Below are positions 34,790 through 46,315 of a stretch of 64,000 bases of DNA, piece after piece (within the stretch, counting starts at the first letter, position 1; each line of letters opens with the position of its first letter). The notes beneath the pieces were generated by a model that saw only the letters and a program-made list of their open reading frames with translations, ran no database searches and was not told where the DNA came from. This DNA comes from Gentiana macrophylla (Eukaryota; Streptophyta; Magnoliopsida; Gentianales; Gentianaceae): NCBI GenBank assembly GCA_026214975.1, contig CM047813.1, forward strand, positions 30,592,589 through 30,656,588, given 5' to 3'. Both the position numbers and the translations under genes were made by a program.

Positions 34790-36340
34790 ACTATCTATCA
34801 TCCAATTTGCAATAAACTCTTGCTTCCATAGTGGAGCGAGCTATGCATGTTTACTGTGGATTTCCAGCGAGACACTACAGCACCACCAATAGTGAATACA
34901 TATCCACTTTTGACTTTCAAATCTTTTGGTCGATCACAATTTGCATCACGGTATCCTTCTAATACTGCTTTGGATATAAATGTATAACATAATCCCAGAT
35001 TCATTGTAAACTTTAAGTACCTTAGTACCCTTATCAAAGCTCTCCAATGATCCTCATTTGGATTGCTTGTAAATCTGAGTTTATTCACGGATGCATGCTA
35101 CATCTGGTCTAGTACAATTAGTTATGTACATCAGACAACCGATTATTTGTGAATATTTTAAGCCGAGACACTTGTTCACCTTTGTTTTTAACTAAATGAA
35201 AAGTTAAGTCAATTGGAGTTTTTCTTTGGACTTTCATTAACGACATTAAATCTTTTAGAACAAACTCAATATTATGAGATTGTGTCAACGCAAGTCCATC
35301 AGATATTCTAGAGATTTTAATCCCCAAAATTACATCTGCAACTCCCATGTCTTTCATATCAAAATTTTGAGTCAACATCTTCTTAGTATTCATGATTACA
35401 TCACGAGTACTTACCATGATCAACATGTCATGAACATATAGACATACTATCATATAAGAATTAGAAGTGTTCTTGATATAGACACATTTATCACACTCGT
35501 TAATTTTAAATCCATTTGACAACATCGTTTGATCAAATTTTTGGATTTGACACAGCCTCAGCATATGTTCTTGGATCATTTTCTACCATGTTGGTGAGAA
35601 AATCCGGACCAAATGACGTTGAAGTCCTAGCCTTTTACTTCTACGAGGTTCGATTTCCTCATTTTCTGAATTGTTATTCTCTAAGGATTCGTGTGTCATC
35701 TTATTTGGACTCATGATTTCATTGTTTTTGTCTTTGTTCTGAAAGACATACCCAAAAAACACAGCATATCTTGACTCCATGACTACATTCACATGTATAT
35801 CTAGGATGTCGATTTATGCACTAGAAATCTATATGCACTCTTTTATTCGCATAAGCGATAAATCACGCAAATCTATCGTTTTAGGCCCAATCTTTATTTG
35901 TTTAGGTTTAAGCACTTCTAATTTTGCTAAACACCCCCACACTTTCAAGTATTTGTAGTTTGTCCTATGCCCTTTCCATAACTCATATGGGGTCTTATCC
36001 ATCTTTTAGATGGAATACGACTAAGAATGACATTCTTTGAGAGGATGGCCTCCCTTACAAGTTATGAGAGTAAACCCGAACTTATCAACATAGCATATTC
36101 ATCATCTCTTTTAGAGTACGGTTCTTGCATTCAAAGAATACCTTTCGGCCCGAGGTGTATACGGAGGCGATAGTTTGATGAATAATGCGAGATTCTGAAC
36201 ATAGTTCATTAAACGGTGCATCATATTCACCACCTCTATCACTACAAACCTTTTTGATTCGTTTGCTAAGTTGATTTTCGACTTCATTATTATAGTTTTT
36301 GAATGCCTCAATTGTCTCATCTTTGCTAATTAGCAAATAG
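34790..36340 (-). pseudogene. Copia integrase-RT-RNase H remnant
   Basis: Minus strand, right to left: integrase core residues CSDRGGEY and SRIIHQTIASVYTSG (36085-36336); an RS/KR-rich linker EPRRSKRLG (35583-35792); RT with LYVHDMLIMVST (about 35450) where YVDD is expected, so the second catalytic Asp position is His; then [25 protein letters not shown] (35010-35088), the usual RT/RNase H junction. Frames break repeatedly. Not functional. Confidence 0.85.
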
Positions 36341-36779
36341 ACATAACAGTATCTTGTACAATCATCGATAAATGTTACAAAGTATATTTTTACCGTCCTT
36401 TCGATTGCACAAATTTTAAATCACACAAATCTGTATGAATTAATTCCATCGGTCACCAAAAACAGGTCTTTAACCAATTTAGAAACAACAACCATTTGCC
36501 ATTTTTTATGTTCTAATTGAATAGCAAATTCAAAATAAATATAAATTTGTTATCTCACGAATAAATTTATTATTTGAATGTATTAATCACTTATCCCTTA
36601 ACTGGAAAATTATTTAGGTACAATAGTCAAAACATTGAGCTCATACATACCCAGAATCACACTTAAGCAAAAATAAAATTAGAATTATTCTAATTTTATT
36701 TTACAATCTGAATGTCCATAAAAACAATTTATCGACCAGTGCCTTGCCAATTACCAATCCATTACTGTGAAAGTCTAAA

Positions 36780-37045
36780 TTTGTTTGCAACAAATTCTAA
36801 TTTGTAACCAGTTGGTAAGTGAGGACCGAGAAATAAAATTTCCACTAGATCCGGCACATCGCGAACATCTCGGATAACCAGGATAATTTCCACTTTTTAA
36901 ATTCAACGTGATATCCATAGCCAGCGATTTGGGACGTTGTTGAATTTTCCATGAAAAATTTTCTTTAATTTCTGGTATCCCCGAATAAAGATTTGTTCGC
37001 ACACATATGTTGAGTAGCATCGATGTCTACACACCAACCATATGT
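36780..37045 (-). pseudogene. Copia protease-like remnant
   Basis: On the minus strand, WCVDIDATQHMCANKSLF (about 37040-36985) corresponds to the retroviral-type protease start D-T-G-A; here the motif is D-I-D-A, so the catalytic triad is lost. Downstream the frame degrades. Confidence 0.6.
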
Positions 37046-37626
37046 CTCTTCATCGATTAGATCCATGTCAATCTCGATCTTTACTTGAATTTCTTTCATA
37101 TCTGTTCAAAAGCAGAAGATAAAGCTATATTTAGCATACAACTTGCATCGAAATAATATTTCTTAGTCACAACATAATATTATGTCATGGTAAATTAAAT
37201 CACTATAATCAAAGAAAGAATTATTTTTAACAATTCTCACTCGAACACTTAATTAAGTATCACAACAACACATTCACATTAAGATTCACCTCGGTGATTC
37301 TTCACATTTAATTTTTCTGGTTTCTCACCATGAAAAACACCAGCCACAACACCGTTTTCACTTCCACTTGCCGCGGCATTAGGAGTGGGTGTCAATGACG
37401 CATCATTAACAGTAGTCATTTCTGTTCAGAAACAGAAGATCAACAATCAGAAGATGGTTCGTTCACAACGAGACCAAAAAAGATGAATCTGATTTTACGA
37501 ATACCACCGAATGATATTCAGCTCCAAAAAAATTTGTTGAAACCAGCGAAAATTTTATTTTATTAATTTCGCATACAGAAAAAAAAATTCAGAACAAAAG
37601 CGGTTCGGAAAATTTTGTCTTAAGAT
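37046..37626 (-). other. Copia gag/leader region, no intact frame
   Basis: Between the protease remnant and the 5' LTR. Contains repeated atttctgttcagaaacagaagat words. No knuckle or intact gag was recognised. Confidence 0.4.
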
Positions 37627-38856
37627 TGTTATACCCGTATGCGAATAAAATAAGTATTCAGAAAAATAAAGAACAATTTTATTTCCAATTCAAAATCTAA
37701 ATATAATTACACTATTTGTAAAATAACATATAAAGGATATGCAAAGCGGGGCGAGTTGCACTCTGTCCTTAAGACAAATTTGCACCGGCTTGTACCCACG
37801 GTTGTTGCAATTGTCTCCCAGGATAACTCAGTTACCTGTTCAGATGGAGAGGTACTTCAACTCTGAACTTCAGCGAATTCTAACAGTGCCCAGAAACTCT
37901 TCAACACAGGAAAATAATTTTATGCAATGGAATGTATGTTTGGAATTCTATCTTACATTGTTGCTAGTGTATTTCACTTGAGTTTTTTTCCATCTTGTGA
38001 ATGCTTGTTTATATAGAGGCTTGAGCGAGGCAATGGAAAGGTCTGCATTGATAACCATTAATGCATTTACTTCCACTACTCCCACTTTGATATCAATATT
38101 AATGATGACAGTTTCGAAGTTGAAATGTCTCAACAGAAGATGAAAAGTCTCAGCTCACTGAAAAACATTGATCTGCTTCTTTGAAGGTGCCTTGGCTGAA
38201 ACTGACTATGCCTCAGCTGGCCTACTCAAAATGCCTTGGCTGAATTCGAATTTCAGTATGTTGAATTGCTTGGTGACCTCGGCATTCAATTTCACATTGA
38301 CTTTCAACTTTGACATTCAACTTTGACTTTGACTTTTCGACATTAATTTCATCTTTCATCTTTCAACATTGATTCGAGACGGTGACTTGCCACCATGCTA
38401 AGTTTGTCCAAAAATACCCCAGGTCCAAAAAGGCCCAATTCCCTAAGGTCAATGCGCGCGCGTGTGGCAATTTTAGCAGAACATCGTCTGTCTAAAACCA
38501 TTCTGAACTCTCTCCCTTTCTCTAGGAGCTTATACCAATCATCAACTATCATCATATAAATACTTGACATTGGAAACATCGGAACACTCATGTTCCAATG
38601 TGGGATAAAGTTTTACACTACTTTACTTCGCATATCTCACAACAACTTAAAGCGTTAATATCTCATTCATCCGTACTCCGAATTTAATGATTTTAAATCC
38701 TATTGTCAACTACTTATTGTGTAGTTTTCAATAATTTAATAAAAGTCTCGATAACTTTAATAAAGTCTATCGAACACCCTTTTTAAAATAGTTGTTGTAA
38801 ATGATTAAAAAATCGATAAAATCGATTAAATCATTTTTCCTCTATTTTCTCCAACA
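37627..38856 (-). repeat. 5' LTR of the 30-39 kb copia element
   Basis: 1,230 bp, plus-strand boundaries tgttatacccg...ttctccaaca. The ORFs in it match those of the 3' LTR and are not genes. Confidence 0.85.
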
Positions 38857-38902
38857 TGTACTTGAATGAGGAAAGCAAGCAAACTGATAGGGCCATGTTA
38901 TC

Positions 38903-39074
38903 CAGGGGCGGATCCATGAATTTATTTCAGTGGTGTCACCGGAGCCTAAAACATAACTTTTTATCGCAAAACGACACTTTTTAACAACAAAACTATATCG
39001 TTTTAATACTAAAAAAATCTCGAATCTCAGTGGGGTCACGTGACCCCACCCTACAACATGTACCTCTGTCCCTG
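38903..39074. mobile_element. hAT-like MITE with perfect 8-bp TSD
   Basis: Ends caggggcggatcc and ctctgtccctg, flanked by atgttatc on both sides (38895-38902, 39075-39082). 172 bp. Confidence 0.9.
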
Positions 39075-39082
39075 ATGTTATC

Positions 39083-39426
39083 TCAAACTTATGCAGGAAT
39101 TTTTTTGGGATTTTTGATATGTAATGCAAATGATTTTCTTCTCTGTTTTTCATTCGGTGATTGTCGAAATATATAGGCAAAAAGAACAGATACATTGTTT
39201 TGTTCTGAAGCGATTAAAGTGCTTCAGGCTGGACATTTTAATTCGAATGGATGCAATGTTTGATTCAGAAAATTCCAGAAATAAAATCTTTGGGATGGCC
39301 CAAAAATTTATTATTAGGCCGAGCCTAAGGCCCAAGCATACGATCGGGGCAACCGGACGGCAGTTGGCGCGGGTGTGTTTTTGAACCAAACAGGATCTAA
39401 GTCATCCTTCCCCCACAAAATTCACA
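39083..39426. other. Intergenic, no supported gene
   Basis: Overlapping short ORFs on both strands, no recognisable protein. Confidence 0.4.
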
Positions 39427-40005
39427 ATGCGTTTGGATTGGTGGAATGTAACGGAATGGAATGACACTGATGGAATGAAATGCAATGGAATGGAATGAAA
39501 CCGATTCCATTCCTATGTTTGGCATGCAATGGAATGAAATATGCAAGATTGTATTAGATGTGACAAGTAACACGGTAGGTGATGAGAGTGCATGATAACG
39601 AGTGTAGCAGCGGTGGTGGGTAGTGGAGGATGATGTGAGGTGTGCGATAGTAGTGGTTGTGGTGTTGGTGATGGTGGTGGTTGTGGTGTGCGATACCATT
39701 GGTTGAGATAGCGGCGGCGGTGGTGGTGGTGTGTGATGGTTGTAGGTTGCGGGCGGGCGGCGGGCGGGCGGGGTGGGCGGTGGGCGGTGGTGGTTGATTT
39801 TTTATCACTAGGTTATGCTTACATTTCATTCCATCAAACCATTCCGTCCATTCCATCCATTTTTTATGGATTGAAAATGGTAAAAAATCATTCAAATGGA
39901 ATGAATACTCATTCCATTCTATTGCAACCAAACACGCCAAAATGATGGAATAGAATAAAAAATCATTCTATTCCATTCCATTCAAGCAATGCAAACGTAC
40001 CCTTG
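39427..40005. mobile_element. MITE with ggaatg repeats and a GGTGG-rich core
   Basis: Ends gcgtttggattg and caatgcaaacgtaccc are imperfect inverted repeats; both arms are rich in ggaatg/cattcc. The core (39600-39790) is a ggtggtggt/ggcgggcgg array on the plus strand, which explains the His-rich minus ORF. No TSD established. Confidence 0.6.
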
Positions 40006-40982
40006 CCTCTTAATGAAACACTACCACTTATATAGTGTGTTCACTTGCATCCAACTTTCTATGTGGAAAAAGGAAACACAATTCATTTACAACACCCACA
40101 TAAATCACTCTAACTTTAGGCATTAATTTCTCATTCACCCATTATCGGAATCAAAGCGATTCAAAGCCTAACTTCAACTACTATCTCAGTTAGTTTCTAA
40201 AATTGTTTTTAGCTTCCGGAAATCCAATCAAGTAAGTCAATCAAAATAGAGCCTGAAGTGGGTGGTAGCCAACATGTAAAATCTCATCCCAAGCTTAAAA
40301 CTCCAACATTATTGATATCTAATGTCAATGATGATCTGCTCGAGCAAATAATCAAAGCCAGGGTGAACATGCACCACGTCGGCTGAACGAGCTGAGAAAC
40401 ATCTCGTGTCGACTAGTTTGCATAAACTTGATGACGACATGCGTTATGAACTGGCAGTGACCAACACTATGGAAAGGCGGCGATCTTGTAGTCTTCGGGA
40501 ATGTAAGGCCAGGTGGGTTTAGCCCATATGTTGAGAAAATCCATTATAGACTTTCAAGCGCCACGTGTATAAAGTCGAGTCATGCTCATGTTAAAAGCCC
40601 CCCAAACCTGAGCTGCGACATAGGTCGTAGGTCAGGTCTGACTCGAGATGACATGGCATGCCCTAAGAGGCGACAGTTCAACGGTTTCTAACATGAATGA
40701 CGCGTACTCATAGACGGATCATCATGTATGTAAAGGGTCCACGGACCCGTTAAAAATAATAAAACTCTATATTTTACCTATAGAAAAATATTTGGACCCC
40801 GTTAAAAAATAATATAACTCTACATCTTACCTATAGAAAATCATTTGGACCCCATTGAAAAATATTTACGGATCCACCTGGCGGCGTTGACAATGACAGA
40901 TTATGTCACCTTAATAATCCGGGCCCTAATTTACTCAAGTGATGAACACACACAAAACCACTAATGCACAAAAGAGTGCGGT
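40006..40982. other. LTR-like flank of the 41-48 kb element
   Basis: No gene. 40704-40885 holds a remnant with ttggacccc(g/a)tt repeated and tgtatgtaaagggtccacgg, as at 16651. The sequence continues after the gypsy insertion at 47882 (atttgcggctgagtctaagact...gattgcctacgtatcc), which looks like part of another LTR that served as the target. Confidence 0.4.
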
Positions 40983-40987
40983 GGTGG

Positions 40988-42561
40988 TGTCTCGGATTTT
41001 ATCTAATGAAAAATAAATAAGTAATAAAAATAATCCGGTTTACCCCAAGTGCGAGGATCGTAGTATAAGCGATTACAACGGTCGAATCACGAGGGAATCG
41101 AGGTTGGTCTAGTTCTTAATTTTTCTAAAGGTTGTCACGAAAAACACAAAACAAAACTAAAATGAATACAATAAATCTGGACGGGAGGGTTGTCAATCCA
41201 AAGCCAGGAAATATAATTGCGACGAAAATAACTCTAATCTATAAACTAAAAAGAAAATAAACTTCTAAGATAACAACGAAGAACAAGGCACAAAGATAAT
41301 TTCAATTAATTTTAACGAAGAACAAGCATTGATCCACCATCCCGCAACTCTCAATTTCTACTCTAGATTGTTTAGTGAAGATTTAATAAAGATGTGGTTC
41401 ATCTATCAAAGGTATGAATTCCTACTCTCGTAGTAGTTAATTAGCCTATTAATCTTTCATCTCTCGATCTTAAAGATTAACGCTTCCATAACAAAGGTGT
41501 AAGATTTCTCAATCTAGAACCTAGAAATTTAACCCAGCAACTCTCGTTATTTTTAGGTTAAAAATCCCATCTTTACTACGGTGATCTAGGTCTAACAACG
41601 ATTTTCATCAAGCGTTAAACATCACAAAGCAACCATCTCTCGATATAAATTGCAAAATCAATACAAAAGCGTAATAAAGAAACAACTTTAAATAAAAACT
41701 CACAAAACCAAATCCAAAGTCGAAATCAAAACATTGCATGACCGGCTTCACACGCTTGTTCGAATCGCTTAGCCTTTATTCATCTCCGGAAAGACCAAAT
41801 AAATAATAATAATAATAAAAAAATAAAATAAAATTAAAACGTAGCTCGGTCGACCGAGCAGGAGCACTCGGTCGACCCAGTGTGCCTCTTCTCGGTTTCT
41901 ATCTCTTGCGACTTTTCTTCGAGGATGAATTGTCCTCTCGTTTTACTGCGATGCATCTCCTTTTATAACTTGTTTTGCCGACTTAGGGTTTTATTATTAG
42001 CAAGTCTAAACCCTAATAAATAAAAATAATGATAATTCCAAGTCTATCCTTTCGATCTTACGGGCGCTTGCGTCACGGTAGGTGGGCCTTCGTTCACTTT
42101 AAGTAGATTTCTTGAGTCGAGCCGAGTGGACAAGGCGCCCGTCCATGCATTTTTGAGCGCTCGTCTAGTAAAAATCTCTCTTCCCTGAATTGATTTGCTT
42201 CGTGGTGGGCGCCCGTCCGGTGGGCGCATCGACAAGCGCCGCGTTCGGCAAGTGTATCTTCACTCCAAGTTTGACTTGCATCTTCTTCCTTCCATTTAAT
42301 CTTGATTAAACATCGTTTTAACTCCTTCCATACCATATAAATGTACACAAGGTAATAGAAACATGCAAAATGTAGAACCATATATATTGATAGAAAAATA
42401 CTCATAAAATCACGTAAATAGCTCGATTTTGCATTTTAATATCTTCCACACCCATTCTTTCAATATTTCATTTAAACACTTAATTTTCTATAAAAGTAAT
42501 AAAACACGAAGGAAATTGCTACGAAATAATATCATATATATCGTAAAAATCACCGTTAACA
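40988..42561 (-). repeat. 3' LTR of the 41-48 kb gypsy element
   Basis: tgtctcggattttatc...caccgttaaca on the plus strand. A minus-strand TATA (TATAAAAG) is at 41960-41967. ctcggtcgaccgag words lie at 41846-41878 and gcgcccgtcc words at 42060-42240. Confidence 0.92.
41846..42245 (-). repeat. LTR word cluster: CTCGGTCGACCGAG and GGGCGCCCGTCC
   Basis: ctcggtcgaccgag is a perfect 14-bp palindrome near 41846, repeated as ctcggtcgaccc near 41869. gggcgcttgcgtc, aggcgcccgtcc, gagcgctcgtc, gggcgcccgtccggtgggcgc and agcgccgcg occupy 42060-42245, upstream of the minus-strand TATA. The other LTR has the same cluster at 47160-47560 with changes. Confidence 0.75.
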
Positions 42562-42590
42562 ACTCCCCCACACTTAGCTTTTGCTCGTCC
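42562..42590 (-). promoter_or_regulatory. Polypurine tract of the gypsy element
   Basis: On the minus strand ggacgagcaaaagctaagtgtgggggagt runs up to the LTR start TGTTAACGG. It is the expected plus-strand primer site. Confidence 0.8.
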
Positions 42591-44360
42591 CGAAGCAAAA
42601 CAAAATAAGAAACCATGGACTTACTTGAACATTGAACCACATAAAATCCATATATCAAATCACAACGGTCGACTAGCATCAAAAACATACATCCCATGCA
42701 ATAAACGATTACTCGAATGTGTAGTGTGTGCAAAGCCTTCTTCAACTTCCACCGATTCCACACTTGACAATTAAAATCAAGCTAACCGACCAATACCCAT
42801 TAAAGGCAGGATAATGAATCACCCTGACTATACATACGCCTACAAAACTACTCACGTCATGACTAGAGTAATACATGTGTTTTAAAAATCTTCTCATTGT
42901 ACCCGAGGATATTCCTACAACATATACCTTGGCCTATCTTGGGGATAAGGTAGGCGATAACTAAGTCTTTCACTTATTCATACCAAATTCCTTATGTAAG
43001 TTGATTTAATTTATCCTTCACATATAAACACACATCGAGAATGAGCTCTTGCCCGTCATAGCGAGAATAGGACATTCGAGATATACCTACCTTACTCAAA
43101 TCATAAAGCGACTTCTTACCCATTGTCGTGAGCTTTGGTCATCATAGTGGTATAGGACATTGAGATCGCCTACCTCACTCCAATCATCAACCACTTCCGA
43201 CACACCCGATTAATTCATTCTTTTCTTAAAACAACTTGTCCAAAGCACGATGAATTCGTTTCACTTATCACATTCGAGGCTTGGTATATTCACGATACTT
43301 CTACTTCAATTCCAACTACGCACATATTACAATTTCCATGACATGAGCACTAAGCGAGCGGTCGATAACTAGAATCAAACATCATCGGTTCAAATGGGTA
43401 CAGTTTCCTAAGTTCAGCTCGTCATCGAAGAGGCTTACGTGAAAAGAATTCGAGTAAAGGCTTATTTATCAAAGGTCTATGCAAAAATACTAGTCAACCA
43501 GCACAAGTATGGGAATATAACAAGTAAGCCAAAATAAAATCATGCTCGGGACGGATTTTATTAAAAAAAATTGAAAAATTGTTGAATTTTTTAAGAATGG
43601 TGGTAAGCATAATAAATTAAGCACATTGTAGGTACAACCAATCCCTCCTCCACACTTAAATAACAACATGTCCTCGTGTTTGTGCGAGAATAAAGAAAAA
43701 CTTAGGCGGGTTTGTAGTTCGAATGTGGCAATTACGGAAGTGGTCATGAGTCGGATCGAAAAATGCTTGAAGAAGTCGATGGCGTGGACCATCCACCGGA
43801 AAAGCGATATCGTCTAAACGCTCACAATTGCTATCGCAAATATCCTGCACACATGAAAAAAAGACAAGATCTCGGGGATAGGGTTATATAACATATTGCG
43901 CAGAAAAGTTTGATATAAACACAAGATATAATTGCTCAGATGGAAAAATCACCACACAGGAGAAAACACACGGGCATCTAAGCGTCAAATATAAAGCCAC
44001 GAGAAGCTTACAATACAAATATGGACCAACATGTGCATCTGAAATATCAAACTCCAACCCGAAAGTGCAAATGCACGTTAAGGCTTACAAGATTCATCGA
44101 GTAATAATAACGGAAAACCGACAATAGCTTCAACTAAAGTCCGGATGAATCAAAAAAGCGCGATGAGTTTCCGCTCATGCAAGTTACCTGGCCACAGAAA
44201 CCGACTCCAAAAACCTAGACGACACAAGACAAAACTAGCCCCCCTTATTCAACAAAAAACAAAATAATATAAAATAATAATAGCAAAAACTTTTCTTAAT
44301 ATTGGGTTGCCTCCCAACAAGCGCCTCTCTTTAGTGTCTTTGGCTAGACACACTTAGCTC
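42591..44360 (-). other. Non-coding 3' region of the gypsy element
   Basis: No intact ORF. Partly repeated text with tcatagcgagaataggacatt / tcatagtggtataggacatt at 43058 and 43143. This fills the place of the missing pol. Confidence 0.5.
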
Positions 44361-44361
44361 A

Positions 44362-44694
44362 CTATCCATTATCAAACGGATACGTCCTTCTCGCATGGTT
44401 CTTCAACGAATATTCAGCATACGAGCCATCCAACTCACCTTCATAGGAAATTAATGGAACCATGGCTCGAAGGACCTTTATGAAGTATCTTCCCAATAAA
44501 ATAAGAACGGGATTAGGGGGTTCCATCTCCCAGTTCATGACATAGTGATCAAGTGGGAAGATCACTTCCTTCACGCTCACTCGCTCGTCCACAATCACCT
44601 CAACACTTATTGGCTTCAACGGCTCCTCAAATGCGACTTCCTCCGGGTGACTTATCTCTAATTTAGGCACATCGTCCTCTATGTTCTCCAACAC
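44362..44694 (-). pseudogene. Gypsy aspartic protease tail remnant
   Basis: 110 codons. PVLILLGRYFIKVLRAMV matches the C-terminal 'ILGRPFL.TA.A' block of gypsy proteases, followed by YEGELDGSYAEYSLKNH. The catalytic D-S/T-G part is not present. An acidic linker precedes it. Confidence 0.6.
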
Positions 44695-44703
44695 CGGGTG
44701 TAT

Positions 44704-45240
44704 TTATTCACCTTCTCGGTGATTAACATCTTCAACCATCTCTGATGTCGGATCCATCATAGGACAACTGTCTTCATCATCACACCATGCAGGAGGGAAG
44801 GAAGTTTCTAACCTTTGTAACTTAAGCCGATCCATATCAGGTTCCAGCTCATCAATCATCTCTTGTTGCCAATTGCCTTCATCTTGATCGAACTTAGTCT
44901 GGGCCATTTGCTCGATCTGTCTCTCAATATTAGCAAGCATACCAAGAAGAAGTTGGAAATTATCGTTTTGCTCCTTCTGAAAGGATTGGAGCTCCTCCAA
45001 TTTAGCTTCAAGATCAATAGATTGAGAGGTGCTCTCGATAGGAATTACGAAAGTGTTATGGAAAAAATGGGCTAGGCCAACTTTGGAACATAGGATTGGG
45101 ACTATTCGATTGAACCACTGATCTTGATTGGAAGAATTAATATTTGGGTTACAACCGAAGTTCGGGTTTTGATTGAAATTCCAAGTTGGATTGAAACCAC
45201 GATTTTGAAAATCGCCGTGGCCAGGAGAACCGATCGTTAA
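44704..45240 (-). pseudogene. Gypsy gag C-terminal part
   Basis: A continuous minus frame from FNPTWNFNQNPNFGCNPN (about 45196-45145) to LEELQSFQKEQNDNFQLLLG and IERQIEQMAQ (44990-44900), then an acidic tail ending at 44704. Asn/Gln-rich text followed by a coiled-coil-like QMAQ segment is typical of Athila/Tat gag. Broken upstream near 45240 by a frameshift and the MITE. Confidence 0.65.
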
Positions 45241-45338
45241 ATCCTTGATATTGGCGACTCATCGAAAGCATGAACTTGGCGTTGTCCATCCATAGGGGCG
45301 AAGCGAGGAAGTATGTCCCACATTGTCACATATCTGGC

Positions 45339-45673
45339 GGCTAAATTACAATTTTGGTCCTCTAACTACACATGTTTTTCGATTTTGGTCTGATTTTTCT
45401 CCGCGACAATTTTAGTCCTGTAAGTGGTCTTTTTGCAAAAATAGTCCTGAGCGCTTGAATGACTACCTACTGGACAAAAATTGTCGCCGAAAGACCACTG
45501 GGACTAAAATTGTCGCCGAAAAGACCAATTTTAGTCCTGTAAGTGGTCTTTCCGGCGTTCGAGACTATTTTGCAAAAAAATGACCACTTACAGGACTAAA
45601 ATTGTCGCTGGAAAAAAACCAGGACCAAAATCGAAAAAGTGTTTAGTTAAAGGACCAAAATTGTAATTTAGCC
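45339..45673. mobile_element. Mutator-like MITE in the gypsy gag
   Basis: Ends ggctaaattacaattttgg(tcc) and ggaccaaaattgtaatttagcc, flanked by catatctggc (45329-45338) and catatatggc (45674-45683), a 10-bp TSD with one change. Inside, taagtggtcttt and tcctgtaagtgg words repeat in both directions. 335 bp, non-coding. Confidence 0.9.
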
Positions 45674-45683
45674 CATATATGGC

Positions 45684-45921
45684 ATGTGACTAGACTGAAA
45701 TTTCCCTGATTATGGACAGTATTAACTTGATACGCAGGAGGGGAAAGAAACTGACACTGGCCAACAGCATGGCCAGGTCGACAACACCTTCCACAGAACA
45801 AAACTTGTGAGTTTTGTGGAAAATAGTGGTTTTGACCCATAAGATTACGCGACATTGTAAGGGCTGCCACTGGCACATTGCGAGTATGGCGTCTGATCTT
45901 GCATAATCTAGTTGATGACAT
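45684..45921 (-). pseudogene. Gypsy gag zinc-knuckle fragment
   Basis: A minus frame contains CGRCCRPGHAVGQC (about 45795-45755), a CX2CX4HX4C zinc knuckle that binds the element RNA. The frame then runs into the MITE at 45673, so the insertion cuts gag just after the knuckle. Confidence 0.8.
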
Positions 45922-46292
45922 TTTCTTTCTTTCTTTCTTTTTTTGGAAAATATAAAAAACAGAAAAAGCGAAACGAAAAGCGAAAACCTACCTACGAAAA
46001 ATTTAAAAACGAAAACAAGAAAACAATAAAGGGAGAAAACGTGTTGAAAGCTTACGAGCCCAAAATGGAAGGAAAACAGCAGATTTTGACCTCGAAAGCG
46101 GTGTCGAGCGGCCTCGGGCTGTTCACCACGTCGTCGGCGTCGGAACGAGCATTCGAATTGGGGTCTGCGCGCCAAGCGGACACTCGAGCGAAAGTTATGG
46201 CCAAAATACTACCGTGTGACCTAACGATCCCTTTTATCCCAACTTATAACAGAAAATCAGAAAAATTAATAAACTAGACAACCGTACCGATT
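45922..46292 (-). other. Gypsy leader / 5' gag region, degraded
   Basis: Between PBS and knuckle. ORFs on both strands are compositional. Most of the normal gag N-terminus is absent. Confidence 0.4.
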
Positions 46293-46309
46293 CCCCGGCA
46301 ACGGCGCCA
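46293..46309 (-). promoter_or_regulatory. Gypsy primer binding site (tRNA-Asp)
   Basis: On the minus strand tggcgccgttgccgggg, six bases inside the 5' LTR; complementary to the 3' end of plant tRNA-Asp. Confidence 0.9.
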
Positions 46310-46315
46310 AAAACT

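Larger units (their letters stand above)
29802..38856 (-). mobile_element. Ty1/copia element, minus strand, with nested insertions
   Basis: Two copies of a roughly 1.2-kb LTR (29802-31945, enlarged by an insertion; 37627-38856) enclose copia coding remnants running right to left: protease-like, integrase, RT, RNase H. A gypsy fragment sits inside at about 32770-34760. On the minus strand the LTR reads TGTTGGAGAAAATAG...GGGTATAACA. No convincing 5-bp TSD (gtatt versus tgtac). The sequence inside the right LTR (gtcttaagat) does not match the initiator-Met PBS, so primer use is unclear. Confidence 0.8.

Noticed and set aside
29797..38861. 5-bp target duplication for the 30-39 kb copia element
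   Set aside because: Flanks gtatt and tgtac do not match well enough to claim one.
38857..39000. Host exon next to the copia LTR (frame with NEESKQTDRAM)
   Set aside because: Short, interrupted by a hAT MITE, no recognisable family or partner exon.
39554..39940. His/Thr-rich minus ORF
   Set aside because: Produced by the GGTGG core of a MITE.
45912..46277. 121-codon plus ORF rich in Lys
   Set aside because: Antisense to the gypsy leader/gag; composition driven.
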